From the NCBI GenBank assembly GCA_041574955.1, contig JBFGNS010000032.1, positions 1-30,366 on the forward strand: DNA of 30,366 nt. The letters are read 5' to 3'. Under the pieces are notes generated by a model that was not told the origin of the DNA, did no database searches, and saw only the letters and a list, made by a program, of their open reading frames with translations. This stretch comes from CALZJC01 sp041574955. GTDB lineage: Bacteria; Acidobacteriota; Thermoanaerobaculia; Multivoradales; JAHEKO01. The position numbers and the translations under genes were made by a program. Of this stretch, positions 15,745 to 24,100 are shown one piece after another. How positions within the stretch are numbered: position 1 is the first letter of the stretch; each line of letters opens with the position of its first letter.

Positions 15745-17889
15745 TCAAGCGAGGCCGCCCAGCCGCCGCGGACCGTCCAGCCCGGCGATGCGGCCGTTGC
15801 CCGCGCGCAGCAGCTCCTCGAGATCGGCCGGCGGCAGCGGCCGGCTGAAGTAGTAGCCCTGAACCTGGCGGCAGCCCTCGGCGGCCAGGAAGTCGAGCTG
15901 GGCTCGCGTCTCGACCCCTTCGGCGATGACCTCCAGCCCCAGCTTCTGGCCGAGCACGGTGATCAGGCTGACGATCACCGGGTCGGGCGAGCCGTTGCCC
16001 AGCCCCGCGACGAAGGTGCGGTCGATCTTGAGCCTGCGCAGCCGGAAGCGCCGCAGGTAGTCGAGTGACGAGTAGCCCTTGCCGAAGTCGTCGAGCGCAA
16101 AGCCCACGCCGAGCGCCAGCAGCCGCTCGATCGACGCCTCGACCGTCGGCGACGCCTGCACCAGCAGGCTCTCGGTCAGCTCGAGCTCGAGCAGCGCCGG
16201 GTCGAGCCCGGTCGCCTGGAGGGCGTTGGCCACCGTCTCCGGCAACCGCGGCTCGCGGACCTGTACCGGCGACAGGTTGACCCCGACCCGCAGCTCGATG
16301 CCGAGACTCTCTCGCCAGCGCTGCGCCTGGGCGCAGGCCTGGTGCAGCACCCACTCTCCGATCGGCACGATCAAACCGGTGGCCTCGGCGGCCGGAATGA
16401 AGCGGTCGGGCGGAATCCAGCCGCGGCCGGGGTGGCACCAGCGCAGCAGCGCTTCGACGCCGATCACGACGCCCGAGTCGAGGTCGATCTGCGGCTGGAA
16501 GGCGAGCGACAGCTCGTCGCGCTCCAGGGCCCCCCTCAGCTCCTGACCGAGCCACATCCGCCGTCGCACCTCGCGGTCCATCTGCTGCTCGTAGAAGCGG
16601 AACGAGCTGCGGCCGTCGGCCTTGGCCCGGTAGAGCGCCATGTCGGCGTTCTTGATCAGGCTGCGGGCGTCGGCCGGTCCCGGCGGATGCACGGCGATGC
16701 CGATGCTGGCGCCGACGTAGATCTCCTGGCCCCGCACGGCGAACGGCTGGGTGAAAGCGTCCAGCAGTTCCTGGGCCAGACTGCTGGCGGTCTCGAAGCT
16801 CGCCAGGCCGCTGGGGACGATGCCGAACTCGTCGCCGCCGAAGCGCGCCAGGGTGGCGCCCTCGGGCAACCGTCCGCGCAACCGGCGGCCGACGGCCACC
16901 AGCAGGTCGTCGCCCACGGCGTGGCCGTAGCTGTCGTTGATGTCCTTGAAGTGGTCGAGGTCGAGGATCATCACGGCCACGACGCCGGTGCCACCGGCGC
17001 GGTCGAGCTCGCGCTCGAGCCGCTCGCCGAAGGCGTATCGGTTGGGCAGGGCGGTGAGGAAGTCGTGCCGCGCCATGTGGTGCAGACGCCGCTCGGCCTC
17101 GACCCGCTCCGAGATGTCCTCCTGCACCACCACGAAATGATCGATGCCGGCGGCCGGGTCGACCAGCGGCTTGACGGTCTGCTCGACGGTGTACAGGTGA
17201 CCGTCCTTGTGCCGCACCACCACCTGCCCGCGCCACAGCTCGTTGGCCGGCAGCCGCTGCCACTGTCGGGGGTCGAGACCCTCCAGCGAGCGCCCGGCGT
17301 CGAGCAGGGAGGCGTCCCGTCCGAGCAGCTCGTCCTCGGAGTAGCCGCTCAACTCGCTGAAGGCGCGGTTGACCCACTCCACCGCACCGTCGTAGCTGGT
17401 GATGAAGATGGCGCTCGCCGCCGAGTCCATGGCCGCCGCCTGCAGCCGCAGGATGCGCTCGACGTGGCGCCGCATGCTGATGTCGCTGTAGATCCCGAAG
17501 ATGCCGATCTGGCGCCCGTCGCGGAAGATGGGATAGCCCAGGATGCGCACATCGACCGGCGTGCCGTCCTTGCGCCGCCGGGTGCTCTCGGCGGCCACGA
17601 TCTCGCCGCGCATCACTCGCCGCGACAGCCCCGAGGCTTGAGGCTCAGAGTCGTCGGGCACGATCAACGAGTTGATCTGGCGGCCGACCGCCTCCTCGCA
17701 CCGGTAGCCGAAGATGCGCTCGAACGAGCGGTTGACCTCGATCACCCGGTCGTCCTCGCTGAGCAGCACGATGGCGTCGGGCGAGTCCTCGAACAGCTGC
17801 CGGAAGTTGGCGTCGTCCCAGCGCGGGGCGCAGCCGTCGGCGGGGGTGCCGACAGCCAGTCTCAACCGGGGTCTGGAGTCCTGTCGCAT
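15745..17889 (-). CDS. PAS-PAS-GGDEF-EAL c-di-GMP turnover protein, 714 aa
   Basis: A soluble cytoplasmic protein without signal peptide or membrane helices. Two PAS domains (about 26-140 and 148-265, each ending in a DIS(M/E)R-type PAC segment) are followed by a GGDEF domain (about 270-430) with the intact motif ARFGGDEFGIV (GGDEF 351-355) and substrate residues LDLDHFKDINDSYGH (309-323). There is no RxxD inhibitory site at the expected place (PEGA instead). The EAL domain (about 440-690) has EAL 479-481, the Asn in VNLSPVQ, ELTES, DDFGKGYSS (600-608), Lys621 in LKIDRTF and Glu657 in AEGVE, so both catalytic sites look usable. The PAS domains presumably sense a ligand or redox state that decides between synthesis and hydrolysis; no cofactor-specific residues are evident. 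A TAGCCT hexamer (17908-17913, minus) may be its -10. Confidence 0.93.
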   Translation of the reverse strand: MRQDSRPRLRLAVGTPADGCAPRWDDANFRQLFEDSPDAIVLLSEDDRVIEVNRSFERIFGYRCEEAVGRQINSLIVPDDSEPQASGLSRRVMRGEIVAAESTRRRKDGTPVDVRILGYPIFRDGRQIGIFGIYSDISMRRHVERILRLQAAAMDSAASAIFITSYDGAVEWVNRAFSELSGYSEDELLGRDASLLDAGRSLEGLDPRQWQRLPANELWRGQVVVRHKDGHLYTVEQTVKPLVDPAAGIDHFVVVQEDISERVEAERRLHHMARHDFLTALPNRYAFGERLERELDRAGGTGVVAVMILDLDHFKDINDSYGHAVGDDLLVAVGRRLRGRLPEGATLARFGGDEFGIVPSGLASFETASSLAQELLDAFTQPFAVRGQEIYVGASIGIAVHPPGPADARSLIKNADMALYRAKADGRSSFRFYEQQMDREVRRRMWLGQELRGALERDELSLAFQPQIDLDSGVVIGVEALLRWCHPGRGWIPPDRFIPAAEATGLIVPIGEWVLHQACAQAQRWRESLGIELRVGVNLSPVQVREPRLPETVANALQATGLDPALLELELTESLLVQASPTVEASIERLLALGVGFALDDFGKGYSSLDYLRRFRLRRLKIDRTFVAGLGNGSPDPVIVSLITVLGQKLGLEVIAEGVETRAQLDFLAAEGCRQVQGYYFSRPLPPADLEELLRAGNGRIAGLDGPRRLGGLA

Positions 17890-17945
17890 GGCCTGAAAGC
17901 CCGACCCAGGCTACCCAGCGGCGGCGGCGCGGAATATGACCTGCT

Positions 17946-18176
17946 TCACAGCCGGCGCCCGGCGCCCTCCTCAGGGGCAGCTTCCTCAAGGGGGAAGAAC
18001 AGCTCCTCGATCGGCCGGCCGGCCAGACGGGCGATGCGAAACGCCAGCGGCAGGCTGGGATCGAACCGCCCGGTCTCGATGGCGTTGACCGTCTGGCGCG
18101 AGACGCCCAGTCTGCGGGCCAGCTCCGCCTGGGTCCAGTCGCGCTCGGCGCGCAGCACCTTGAGCCGGTTCTTCAC
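17946..18176 (-). CDS. XRE-family (Cro/CI-type) regulator, 76 aa
   Basis: The start is GTG at 18176, overlapping the stop of the upstream membrane gene as GTGA. It gives the canonical beginning MKNRLKVLRAERDWTQAELA; a GTG at 18200 would add eight basic residues. The helix-turn-helix is TQAELARRLGVSRQTVNAIETGR (15-37), and the remaining domain (PSLPLAFRIARLAGRPIEELFF) is typical of the short YozG-like XRE regulators often encoded beside a small membrane protein. It probably represses its own operon. A likely target is the array of AGACAAG-type palindromes in front of the upstream gene (18773-18853), but the sequence does not prove this. Confidence 0.9.
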   Translation of the reverse strand: MKNRLKVLRAERDWTQAELARRLGVSRQTVNAIETGRFDPSLPLAFRIARLAGRPIEELFFPLEEAAPEEGAGRRL

Positions 18177-18772
18177 GCCCGCCACCCGGCGCCTAGCCAC
18201 TGCCCCAGGGGATAGGCCACCCGCCCGCGCTCGCGCAGCACGGCGAACAGCACCACCCCGGCGGCGATCTGCAGCAGCTCCGCCGTCCCGAACCGGCGCA
18301 GCCAGCCGACCAGCAGGACGACGGCAACGAACGTCACCGCCGGAGCCAGCGCCGCCAGCGGCGAGCCCCGCCCGGCGGCCGGCCGCTGGGGCGGCACCCG
18401 GGCCATGCCCTGACGCCGCAGCCAGGCCGCCATCAACACTGCCGGGCCGCTCAGCATCGCCGCCGCCAGCGCCAGGCGCGAGCCCGCGTGCGCCGGTGGA
18501 CCGAGCTCGGCCAGCCCCGCCCCGACGACCCCGAACCAGGCCACCAGCGAGACCGCCAGGAAGGCCAGCTCGGCTCGCCGGCCCGCCGGCCCGCGGCCGG
18601 AGCCCCAGACGGCTCCCGCGGTGACCAGCAGCGCCGCCAGCCGCCAGCCGACCCCCGCCGCGCCCGAGCCGGGGCCGGTCGCGAGCAGCGCGAGCGGCAG
18701 CCAGGCCAGCAGCCCGTGGAGCGGTCCACCGCGAGCCGGCAACGGCGCGGGGCGTCGCCGGGGCCGTGTCAT
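18173..18772 (-). CDS. six-helix membrane protein co-transcribed with the XRE regulator, 199 aa
   Basis: The ATG at 18772 lies downstream of the promoter; an in-frame start at 18841 would sit within the operator array and -35 region and is rejected. No ribosome-binding site is apparent, because the last palindrome ends one base before the ATG. The hydrophobic segments are about residues 20-36, 42-57, 68-90, 98-117, 138-158 and 164-180, with basic loops. I do not recognise the family. The pairing of a small polytopic protein with a 70-75-residue XRE regulator, overlapping by GTGA, recurs in many bacteria. The membrane protein may sense a signal for the regulator, but that is inference. Confidence 0.75.
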   Translation of the reverse strand: MTRPRRRPAPLPARGGPLHGLLAWLPLALLATGPGSGAAGVGWRLAALLVTAGAVWGSGRGPAGRRAELAFLAVSLVAWFGVVGAGLAELGPPAHAGSRLALAAAMLSGPAVLMAAWLRRQGMARVPPQRPAAGRGSPLAALAPAVTFVAVVLLVGWLRRFGTAELLQIAAGVVLFAVLRERGRVAYPLGQWLGAGWRA

Positions 18773-18853
18773 AGACAAATTTGCTTGTCTTTGAAACAAG
18801 CTCACTTGTCGAATCATAGCTATACTTTGACTTAAAGACAAGCTAGCTTGTCT
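18773..18853. promoter_or_regulatory. 21-bp-phased palindromic operator array
   Basis: Three palindromes and one half-site start at 18773, 18794, 18815 and 18836, exactly 21 bases apart. The 18836-18853 copy AGACAAGCTAGCTTGTCT is a perfect 18-bp palindrome. The copies at 18794-18811 (AAACAAGCTCACTTGTCG) and 18773-18790 (AGACAAATTTGCTTGTCT) are imperfect. The one at 18815 keeps only a right half-site (CTTTGACT). Same-face spacing of about two helical turns suggests cooperative binding. The array covers the -35, the -10/start region and the leader of the membrane/XRE operon. Confidence 0.8.
18813..18841 (-). promoter_or_regulatory. sigma70-type promoter of the membrane protein/XRE operon
   Basis: On the minus strand the -35 TTGTCT (18841-18836) and -10 TATGAT (18818-18813) have an ideal 17-base spacer. 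The -35 is the right arm of the perfect palindrome, so repressor binding there would block polymerase. The transcript would start near 18806, inside the next palindrome, leaving a leader of about 34 bases. Confidence 0.72.
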
Positions 18854-19006
18854 CTCGAATTCAAGTCAGAGAGGAGGCCCGCGCGCCACCCCAGCCGGGC
18901 GGAAGCGGCCCTGAGCTCGCCGGGCCTGTCGCGCGTGCCGGGCGCCGAGCGCAGGGCTCCGCCGGCCTTCTGCGACGGCGGCGCTCGCCGGACCCGGCGG
19001 ACAGGC

Positions 19007-19012
19007 TAGACT
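19007..19012 (+). promoter_or_regulatory. candidate -10 element TAGACT
   Basis: The hexamer is 25 bases upstream of the ATG at 19038. The 150 bases between it and the palindrome array at 18853 show no other feature I can support. Confidence 0.4.
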
Positions 19013-19037
19013 CCGGCGATCGGGACGGTCGAAGCCG

Positions 19038-20141
19038 ATGACGGATCAGCAGGCCCAGCCGCGGATCGTGGTCGGCGACAGCGCGCTGGCGCTGCCGCCC
19101 GGAGTCCCGCTGGCCGATTGGGCGCTGGAGCGCAGGCGGTTCCAGAACCCCCGCATCCGCACCCTGCTGGGCGCCATCCGGCTGCTCGAGCAGGTGCTCG
19201 ACAGCAACTACGCCATCCTCCACTGCTCGCCGGCGCGGGTGCGGGAGATCTGGAAGCAGGTGCGCGCCACGGCGGAGGTCATCGAGCAGCGGTTCGCGCC
19301 GCTGCTGCGCCACCCCTCACCGGTGCCCCGGCTGGACGAGGCAAGGCGCGGCGTCGGCGTCGCGCTGCGGCTGCTCGAGACCTCCACGATCGACGAGCTG
19401 GCGCGCCACCCGGCCGAGGTGCCCGACGACCAGCTGGAGCGCACCCGCCGGCTGCTGTGCGTCTCGATGGGCAAGCTACACGCCTTCCTGCAGGACAGCT
19501 TCGGCGCGGTGATGGGCGCCGACCCGCGCAGCCTGCACGACCAGGACTACTTCCTGTCCCGACGGTTCCGCCGCGACGTCGAAGAGGCCGAATGGCTGCT
19601 CGAGAGCGTCGAGGCGCTGGAGCGCGTGGTGCAGGCGGCGGCGCGTGACAACGTCGCTCGGCTCGAGCCGTGGATCGAGCGGCTGGCCAGTGAGCACCTG
19701 CTGCCGGACGGCCGCACCTGGCAGGGGATCGCCGCCATGCTCGAGCGCGTCGACGAGCTCGCCGGCAAGGTCGACAAGGCGCTGGCGCTGCAGGGCATCC
19801 GGTTCGAGGAGCTGGAGCTGCTGCAGGGCTACCGTCACCAGCTGCCGCTCGAGCGCCACGCCATCGCCGCCCTCTACGCAGGCGGGCGCGAGGCGGTGGA
19901 TGAGCTCAAGGCGGCAGCGCCTGGCGAGCGACCGCTGCGCGAGCAGGCGATCGCCGACCTGGCGGGCTGCCACCGGGCGCTCAGCCGGCACCTGCTGGTC
20001 CGGTCTCGCACGCTGCACGACATCCTGCGGGACCTGGCCGCCTTCGTGCCGATCTGGCTGGCCAATATCCGCAAACGCCGGGCTCTGCTGCTCTACTCCG
20101 GCGGATCCGACGGCCCGGCGGACGCGGCCGGCGGCGGCTGA
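19038..20141 (+). CDS. predicted helical cytoplasmic protein, 367 aa, unrecognised
   Basis: I do not recognise this protein. It has no signal peptide, no clear membrane helix and no nucleotide-binding or metal-binding motif. The composition (many Leu, Ala, Arg and Glu with heptad-like spacing, e.g. about residues 180-260) predicts an almost wholly alpha-helical fold. A hydrophobic-aromatic segment FVPIWLANIRKRRALLLY sits near the C-terminus, followed by a Gly/Ala tail. The ATG at 19038 follows a TAGACT -10-like hexamer by 25 bases and has only a weak ribosome-binding site. The transglycosylase gene starts 22 bases downstream on the same strand, so the two are probably co-transcribed and this protein might have an envelope-related role, but nothing in the sequence shows it. 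Confidence 0.72.
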   Translation: MTDQQAQPRIVVGDSALALPPGVPLADWALERRRFQNPRIRTLLGAIRLLEQVLDSNYAILHCSPARVREIWKQVRATAEVIEQRFAPLLRHPSPVPRLDEARRGVGVALRLLETSTIDELARHPAEVPDDQLERTRRLLCVSMGKLHAFLQDSFGAVMGADPRSLHDQDYFLSRRFRRDVEEAEWLLESVEALERVVQAAARDNVARLEPWIERLASEHLLPDGRTWQGIAAMLERVDELAGKVDKALALQGIRFEELELLQGYRHQLPLERHAIAALYAGGREAVDELKAAAPGERPLREQAIADLAGCHRALSRHLLVRSRTLHDILRDLAAFVPIWLANIRKRRALLLYSGGSDGPADAAGGG

Positions 20142-20163
20142 GGCGGCCGCCCGACGGGTCCCG

Positions 20164-20883
20164 ATGGCGAGCCGGCGCCGCAGACGCCTCCGACGGCTCG
20201 CCGTCCTGGCGGCCGCGGTGCTGGCCGGCTGGCTCGGGTGGGAGGCGGTCACCTGGCCGCGGGTGGCGGGGCTCGCCGACGCCAACCCCGAGAGCACGGC
20301 GTTCATCGAGCGCTGGCAGCGCCAGCAGCGGCGGGCCGGAGGCAGTGAGCGGATCGACTGGCGATGGGTCCCCTACACCCAGATCTCGCCCCACCTCAAG
20401 CGTGCCGTGCTGGTGGGCGAGGACATCGACTTCTTCTCTCACCGCGGCTTCGCCACCGAGGAGATGAAGGCCGCGCTCCGCGACGCGTGGCGCGATCGCA
20501 AGCCGCCGCGCGGCGCCTCGACGCTCACCCAGCAGCTGGCCAAGAACCTGTGGCTGTCGCCCTCGCGCTCACCGCTGCGCAAGCTGCGCGAGGCGGCTCT
20601 CACCTGGCAGCTCGAGCGCCAACTGACCAAGCGCCGGATCTTCGAGCTGTACCTGAACGTCGCCGAGCTGGGCCCCGGAGTCTTCGGCGCCGAAGCGGCC
20701 AGCCGCCGGTACTTCGGCAAGCCAGCTTCGGCGCTCGAGCCGACAGAGGCCGCGATGCTCGCCGCCAGCCTGCCGTTTCCTCGCCGCCATCCGCCGGGCA
20801 GCTCCGCTCGCGTCTACCGCCGCCGGGTCGCCACGCTCGAGCGCCGCATGGCGGCGGCGCAGTGGCTGTGGCAGGTGATCTGA
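20164..20883 (+). CDS. mtgA: monofunctional peptidoglycan glycosyltransferase MtgA, 239 aa
   Basis: This GT51 enzyme polymerises lipid II into glycan strands on the outer face of the inner membrane. An Arg-rich start (MASRRRRRLRR) and one membrane anchor (about 12-30) are followed by the GT51 motifs: VGEDIDFFSHRGF (84-96) with catalytic Glu86; RGASTLTQQLAKNLWLSPSRS (116-136) and RKLREA (139-144); ELYLNVAELGPGVFG (161-175) with the second Glu at 161; and ASRRYFGKPASALEPTEAAMLAASLP. Length is normal for MtgA and there is no transpeptidase domain, so it is not a class A penicillin-binding protein. The ATG at 20164 has a weak ribosome-binding site. It lies 22 bases after the unrecognised gene and probably forms an operon with it. 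Confidence 0.93.
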   Translation: MASRRRRRLRRLAVLAAAVLAGWLGWEAVTWPRVAGLADANPESTAFIERWQRQQRRAGGSERIDWRWVPYTQISPHLKRAVLVGEDIDFFSHRGFATEEMKAALRDAWRDRKPPRGASTLTQQLAKNLWLSPSRSPLRKLREAALTWQLERQLTKRRIFELYLNVAELGPGVFGAEAASRRYFGKPASALEPTEAAMLAASLPFPRRHPPGSSARVYRRRVATLERRMAAAQWLWQVI

Positions 20884-20902
20884 GCCCGGCTCGCCCGCCG
20901 CG

Positions 20903-21082
20903 CTAGCCCTTGCGGCGATCGTCGCCGCGGCGTCGATCCCGACCCGTGCGCCGGTCCAGGAAGAGCGAGAACGGGAAAACCCCGCGGATCCCCGAGCTCG
21001 CATGGCGGCGGTCCGAACCGGAACGACGTTCGCCGCGCCGGCGCTCTTCGTGCTCCTGGTCGCTGCCCCTGTCGTCGGCCAT
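20903..21082 (-). CDS. tiny Arg-rich protein with repeated RR motifs, 59 aa
   Basis: A strong AGGAGG lies seven bases ahead of the ATG at 21082, and the frame closes at TAG after 59 codons. The peptide is very rich in Arg and Asp: an EERRRGERRSGSDRR block (12-26), a short hydrophobic centre (GVFPFSLFL, 34-42) and a second DRRTGRDRRRGDDRR block (43-57). The near 4-5-residue spacing of RR pairs resembles the linker or tail regions of some signalling proteins, and the RxxxR pattern also occurs in PilZ c-di-GMP-binding loops. There is no PilZ domain here, so function is open. A TAAGCT hexamer (21132-21137, minus) may be the -10, and two direct repeats lie in the leader. Confidence 0.7.
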   Translation of the reverse strand: MADDRGSDQEHEERRRGERRSGSDRRHASSGIRGVFPFSLFLDRRTGRDRRRGDDRRKG

Positions 21083-21091
21083 CCTCGCCTC

Positions 21092-21127
21092 CTGATGGTG
21101 GTCCTACGAGTTGATGGTGGTCTTACG
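21092..21127. repeat. imperfect 17-base direct repeat upstream of the small Arg-rich gene
   Basis: CTGATGGTGGTCCTACG (21092-21108) and TTGATGGTGGTCTTACG (21111-21127) agree at 15 of 17 positions and start 19 bases apart. They lie in the probable leader of the minus-strand gene at 21082 and could be regulator or RNA-level sites. Confidence 0.55.
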
Positions 21128-21168
21128 GCATAGCTTACCGCATCGCCCGGGCCAGCGCGCGGCGCCCG

Positions 21169-24100
21169 CTATCCCGGCGGCGCGGGAAGCTGCCGGCCCG
21201 GTGACCACGGTACGCCCGCCTCGTCGAGGCGGCGCTCGAGCGCCGGCATCTCGTCGCTCAGGATCCGCTCGAAGGCGGCGTGCAGCTCGGCGAACTCCTC
21301 CTGGGCGATCTCGAACTGGCGCCGGTGCATCGGCGTCGGCCCGTAGGTCGACAGGAAGTTCCCCAGGCTGACCACCCCCAGCCGCCTGAGCACGGTGACC
21401 GGACCGGGGTCGGCGTACTCGTCGTCGCGGCGGTCGTTGCCGGCCAGCCGGTCGTGCAGCGCCACCACCCGGGCCTCGATCTCCCGCACCTCGTCGTCCA
21501 GCGCGTTGCCCGGCACCATCGAGCGCGTCAGGGCCCCGCGCATCGCCGACAGCTTCTCCTCGGTGTCGTGGAACACGGTGTGGGTGGCCTGCACCACGCG
21601 CTGGGTCTCCGCCAGCTGCCGCAGGAAGGCCGCCACCTCCGCCGGCTCGGCGCCGGGCAGCCCGCGGCTACGCATCGGCACCACCTCGAAGCCCTGTTTC
21701 TCGCCGAGATCCGTCACCACGCCGTCGACCCGCTTGGCCAGCTCGACCGTGTAGCTGCCCGGCGCCGCCAGGAAGCCTCCGTCGTCGTCGTCGTCGCCCC
21801 CCATCTGCTCGGGATCGAACGGGCCGAGAGCCGGGTAGGACAGGTCCCAGGCCACCCGGTGGAAGCCCGCGCCGGTCGGCCCGGTCAGCCGCCGGACCAC
21901 CTCGCCGGCGACGTCGCGCACGGTCAGCAGGACCGCCGGATCCTCCTCGGTCTCCTCCTCGCGCAGCGCCTCCCAGCCGGGGTAGGGCGTGTCCTCGCCC
22001 TTCTCGGCGCGCTCCTTCTCCTCTTCCTGCCGCCGCTGCTTGCGGGTCTTGAGGCCGTCGGCCAGGTAGTAGGTGAAGACGGCGCCGAACGGCGGGTTGG
22101 GCGCGGTGAAGAAGGCGCCCCCCTGCGACGCCTTCTCGTTGAAGCCGAGCACCCGCCGCTGGATGTACCACCAGGCGTCCTTGACCGGGAACAGCCGGGC
22201 GGGGCGGGCGAGCGACTCCTCCGACACCTCGCGCAGCGGGCTGTAGTCGTCGAGGATCCAGAAGCCGCGGCCGAAGGTGGCGCCGACCAGGTCGTTCTCG
22301 CGCTGCTGGATGGCCAGGTCGCGGAACGGGATGGTGGGTGCGCCGCCGCTCAGCTTGATCCACTTGCCGCCGCCGTCGACGGTGAAGAAGACGCCGAACT
22401 CGGTGCCGGCGAACAGCAGCCCGGGCTTGACGTGGTCCTGCACCACCCGCCACACCAGGTGGCGCTCCGGCAGGTCGCCGACGATCGCGCGCCAGCTCCG
22501 CCCACGGTCGGTGCTCTTGAGCAGGTAGGGGGAGAAGTCGCCCGCCTTGTGCTGGTCGACCGCGACGTAGACGGTGTCGGCGTCGTGCAGATCGGCCTTG
22601 ATGTCGTTGACGAAGAACATCGGCGCGACCCCCGGCAGGCGGTCGATCCGGCGCCAGCTGCCGCCACCGTCCTCCGACACCTGGATCAGCCCGTCATCGG
22701 TGCCGGCGTAGATCAGCCCGTCGACCAGCGGCGACTCGGACAGCGAGGTGACCGTGCCGTACTTGGACATCGCCCCCAGGTCCCAGATCGCGTCGAAGCT
22801 CGGCACCCGGCCCATCATCGGCAGGGTGAGCCGGTCGAGCCCGCGCGACAGGTCGCCGCTGATCGGCCGCCAGCTGTCGCCGCGGTCGTCGCTGCGCCAC
22901 ACCCGCTGGCTGGCGAAGTACAGCCGCGCCGGATCGTGCGGACTGATCAGGATCGGCGAGTCCCAGTTGAAGCGGTCCCACTCCTCGCCCTTCTCCGGCT
23001 GCGGCTGGATGTAGATCATCTCGCCGGTCTTGCGGTCCCAGCGGGTCAGGTTGCCCTCCTGCCACTCGGAGTAGACGATGTTGGGGTCGGTGGGGTCGAT
23101 CGCCGGCTGGTGGCCGTCGCCGAACAGGGTGATCTGCCAGTCGGAGTTGCGGATGCCGTGCACGTTGTCGGTGCGAGACGGACCGTACTGGGTGTTGTTG
23201 TCCTGGGTGCCGCCGACCAGGTTGTAGAACGGCTCGTCGTAGTCCACCGCCACCTTGTAGAACTGCGTCACCGGCAGGTTGGCGACGAACTTCCAGCTCT
23301 TGCCGAGGTCCCAGCTCTCGTAGATACCGCCGTCGCAGCCGCTCAGCAGGTAGTCGGGATCGTGCGGGTCGAACGCCAGCGCGTGGTTGTCGGAGTGCTT
23401 GTGCTCTTCCTGCATGCGGCTGAACGTCTTGCCGCCGTCCTCGGTGACGTGCATCCGCACGTCCATCTGGTAGACGCGGTCGAACTGGTGCGGGCTGGCG
23501 AAGATCTCCTGGTAGTAGTGCGGGCCGGTGCCGCCGGAGATGTAGTCGTTGCGCTTCTCCCAGCTCTCGCCGCGGTCGGCCGAGCGGTAGAAGCCGCCCT
23601 CGCGGTGGGCCAGCTCGATCGTGGCGTACACCACGTCCGGGTCCTGCGGCGAGATCGCCAGGCCGATCTTCCCCATCTCCTCGGACGGCAGCCCCTTCTC
23701 CAGCTTGCGCCAGCTCTCGCCGCCGTCGGTCGACTTGTGGATGGCGGTCTCGGGACCGCCGTTGATCAGCGCCGCGACGTTGCGGTAGCGCTGATGGGTG
23801 GCGGCGTACAGCAGGTCGGGATCGCGCGGGTCCATGTGGACCTCGTTGACGCCGGTGTACTCACCGCCGCCGAGCACCTTGCGCCAGCTGTCGCCGCCGT
23901 CGGTGGTCTTGTACAGCCCACGCTCGCCGCCCGCCGACCACAGCGGCCCCTGGGCGGCGACGAAAAGGGTGTCCGGGTCGTCCGGATGCACCACGATCAT
24001 GCCGATGTGCTCGCTGTCGGCCAGCCCGCGCTTCTCCCAGCTGGCGCCGCCGTCGCGGCTGCGGTAGACGCCGTCGCCGTAGCCGACGTGGCGCCCGCCG

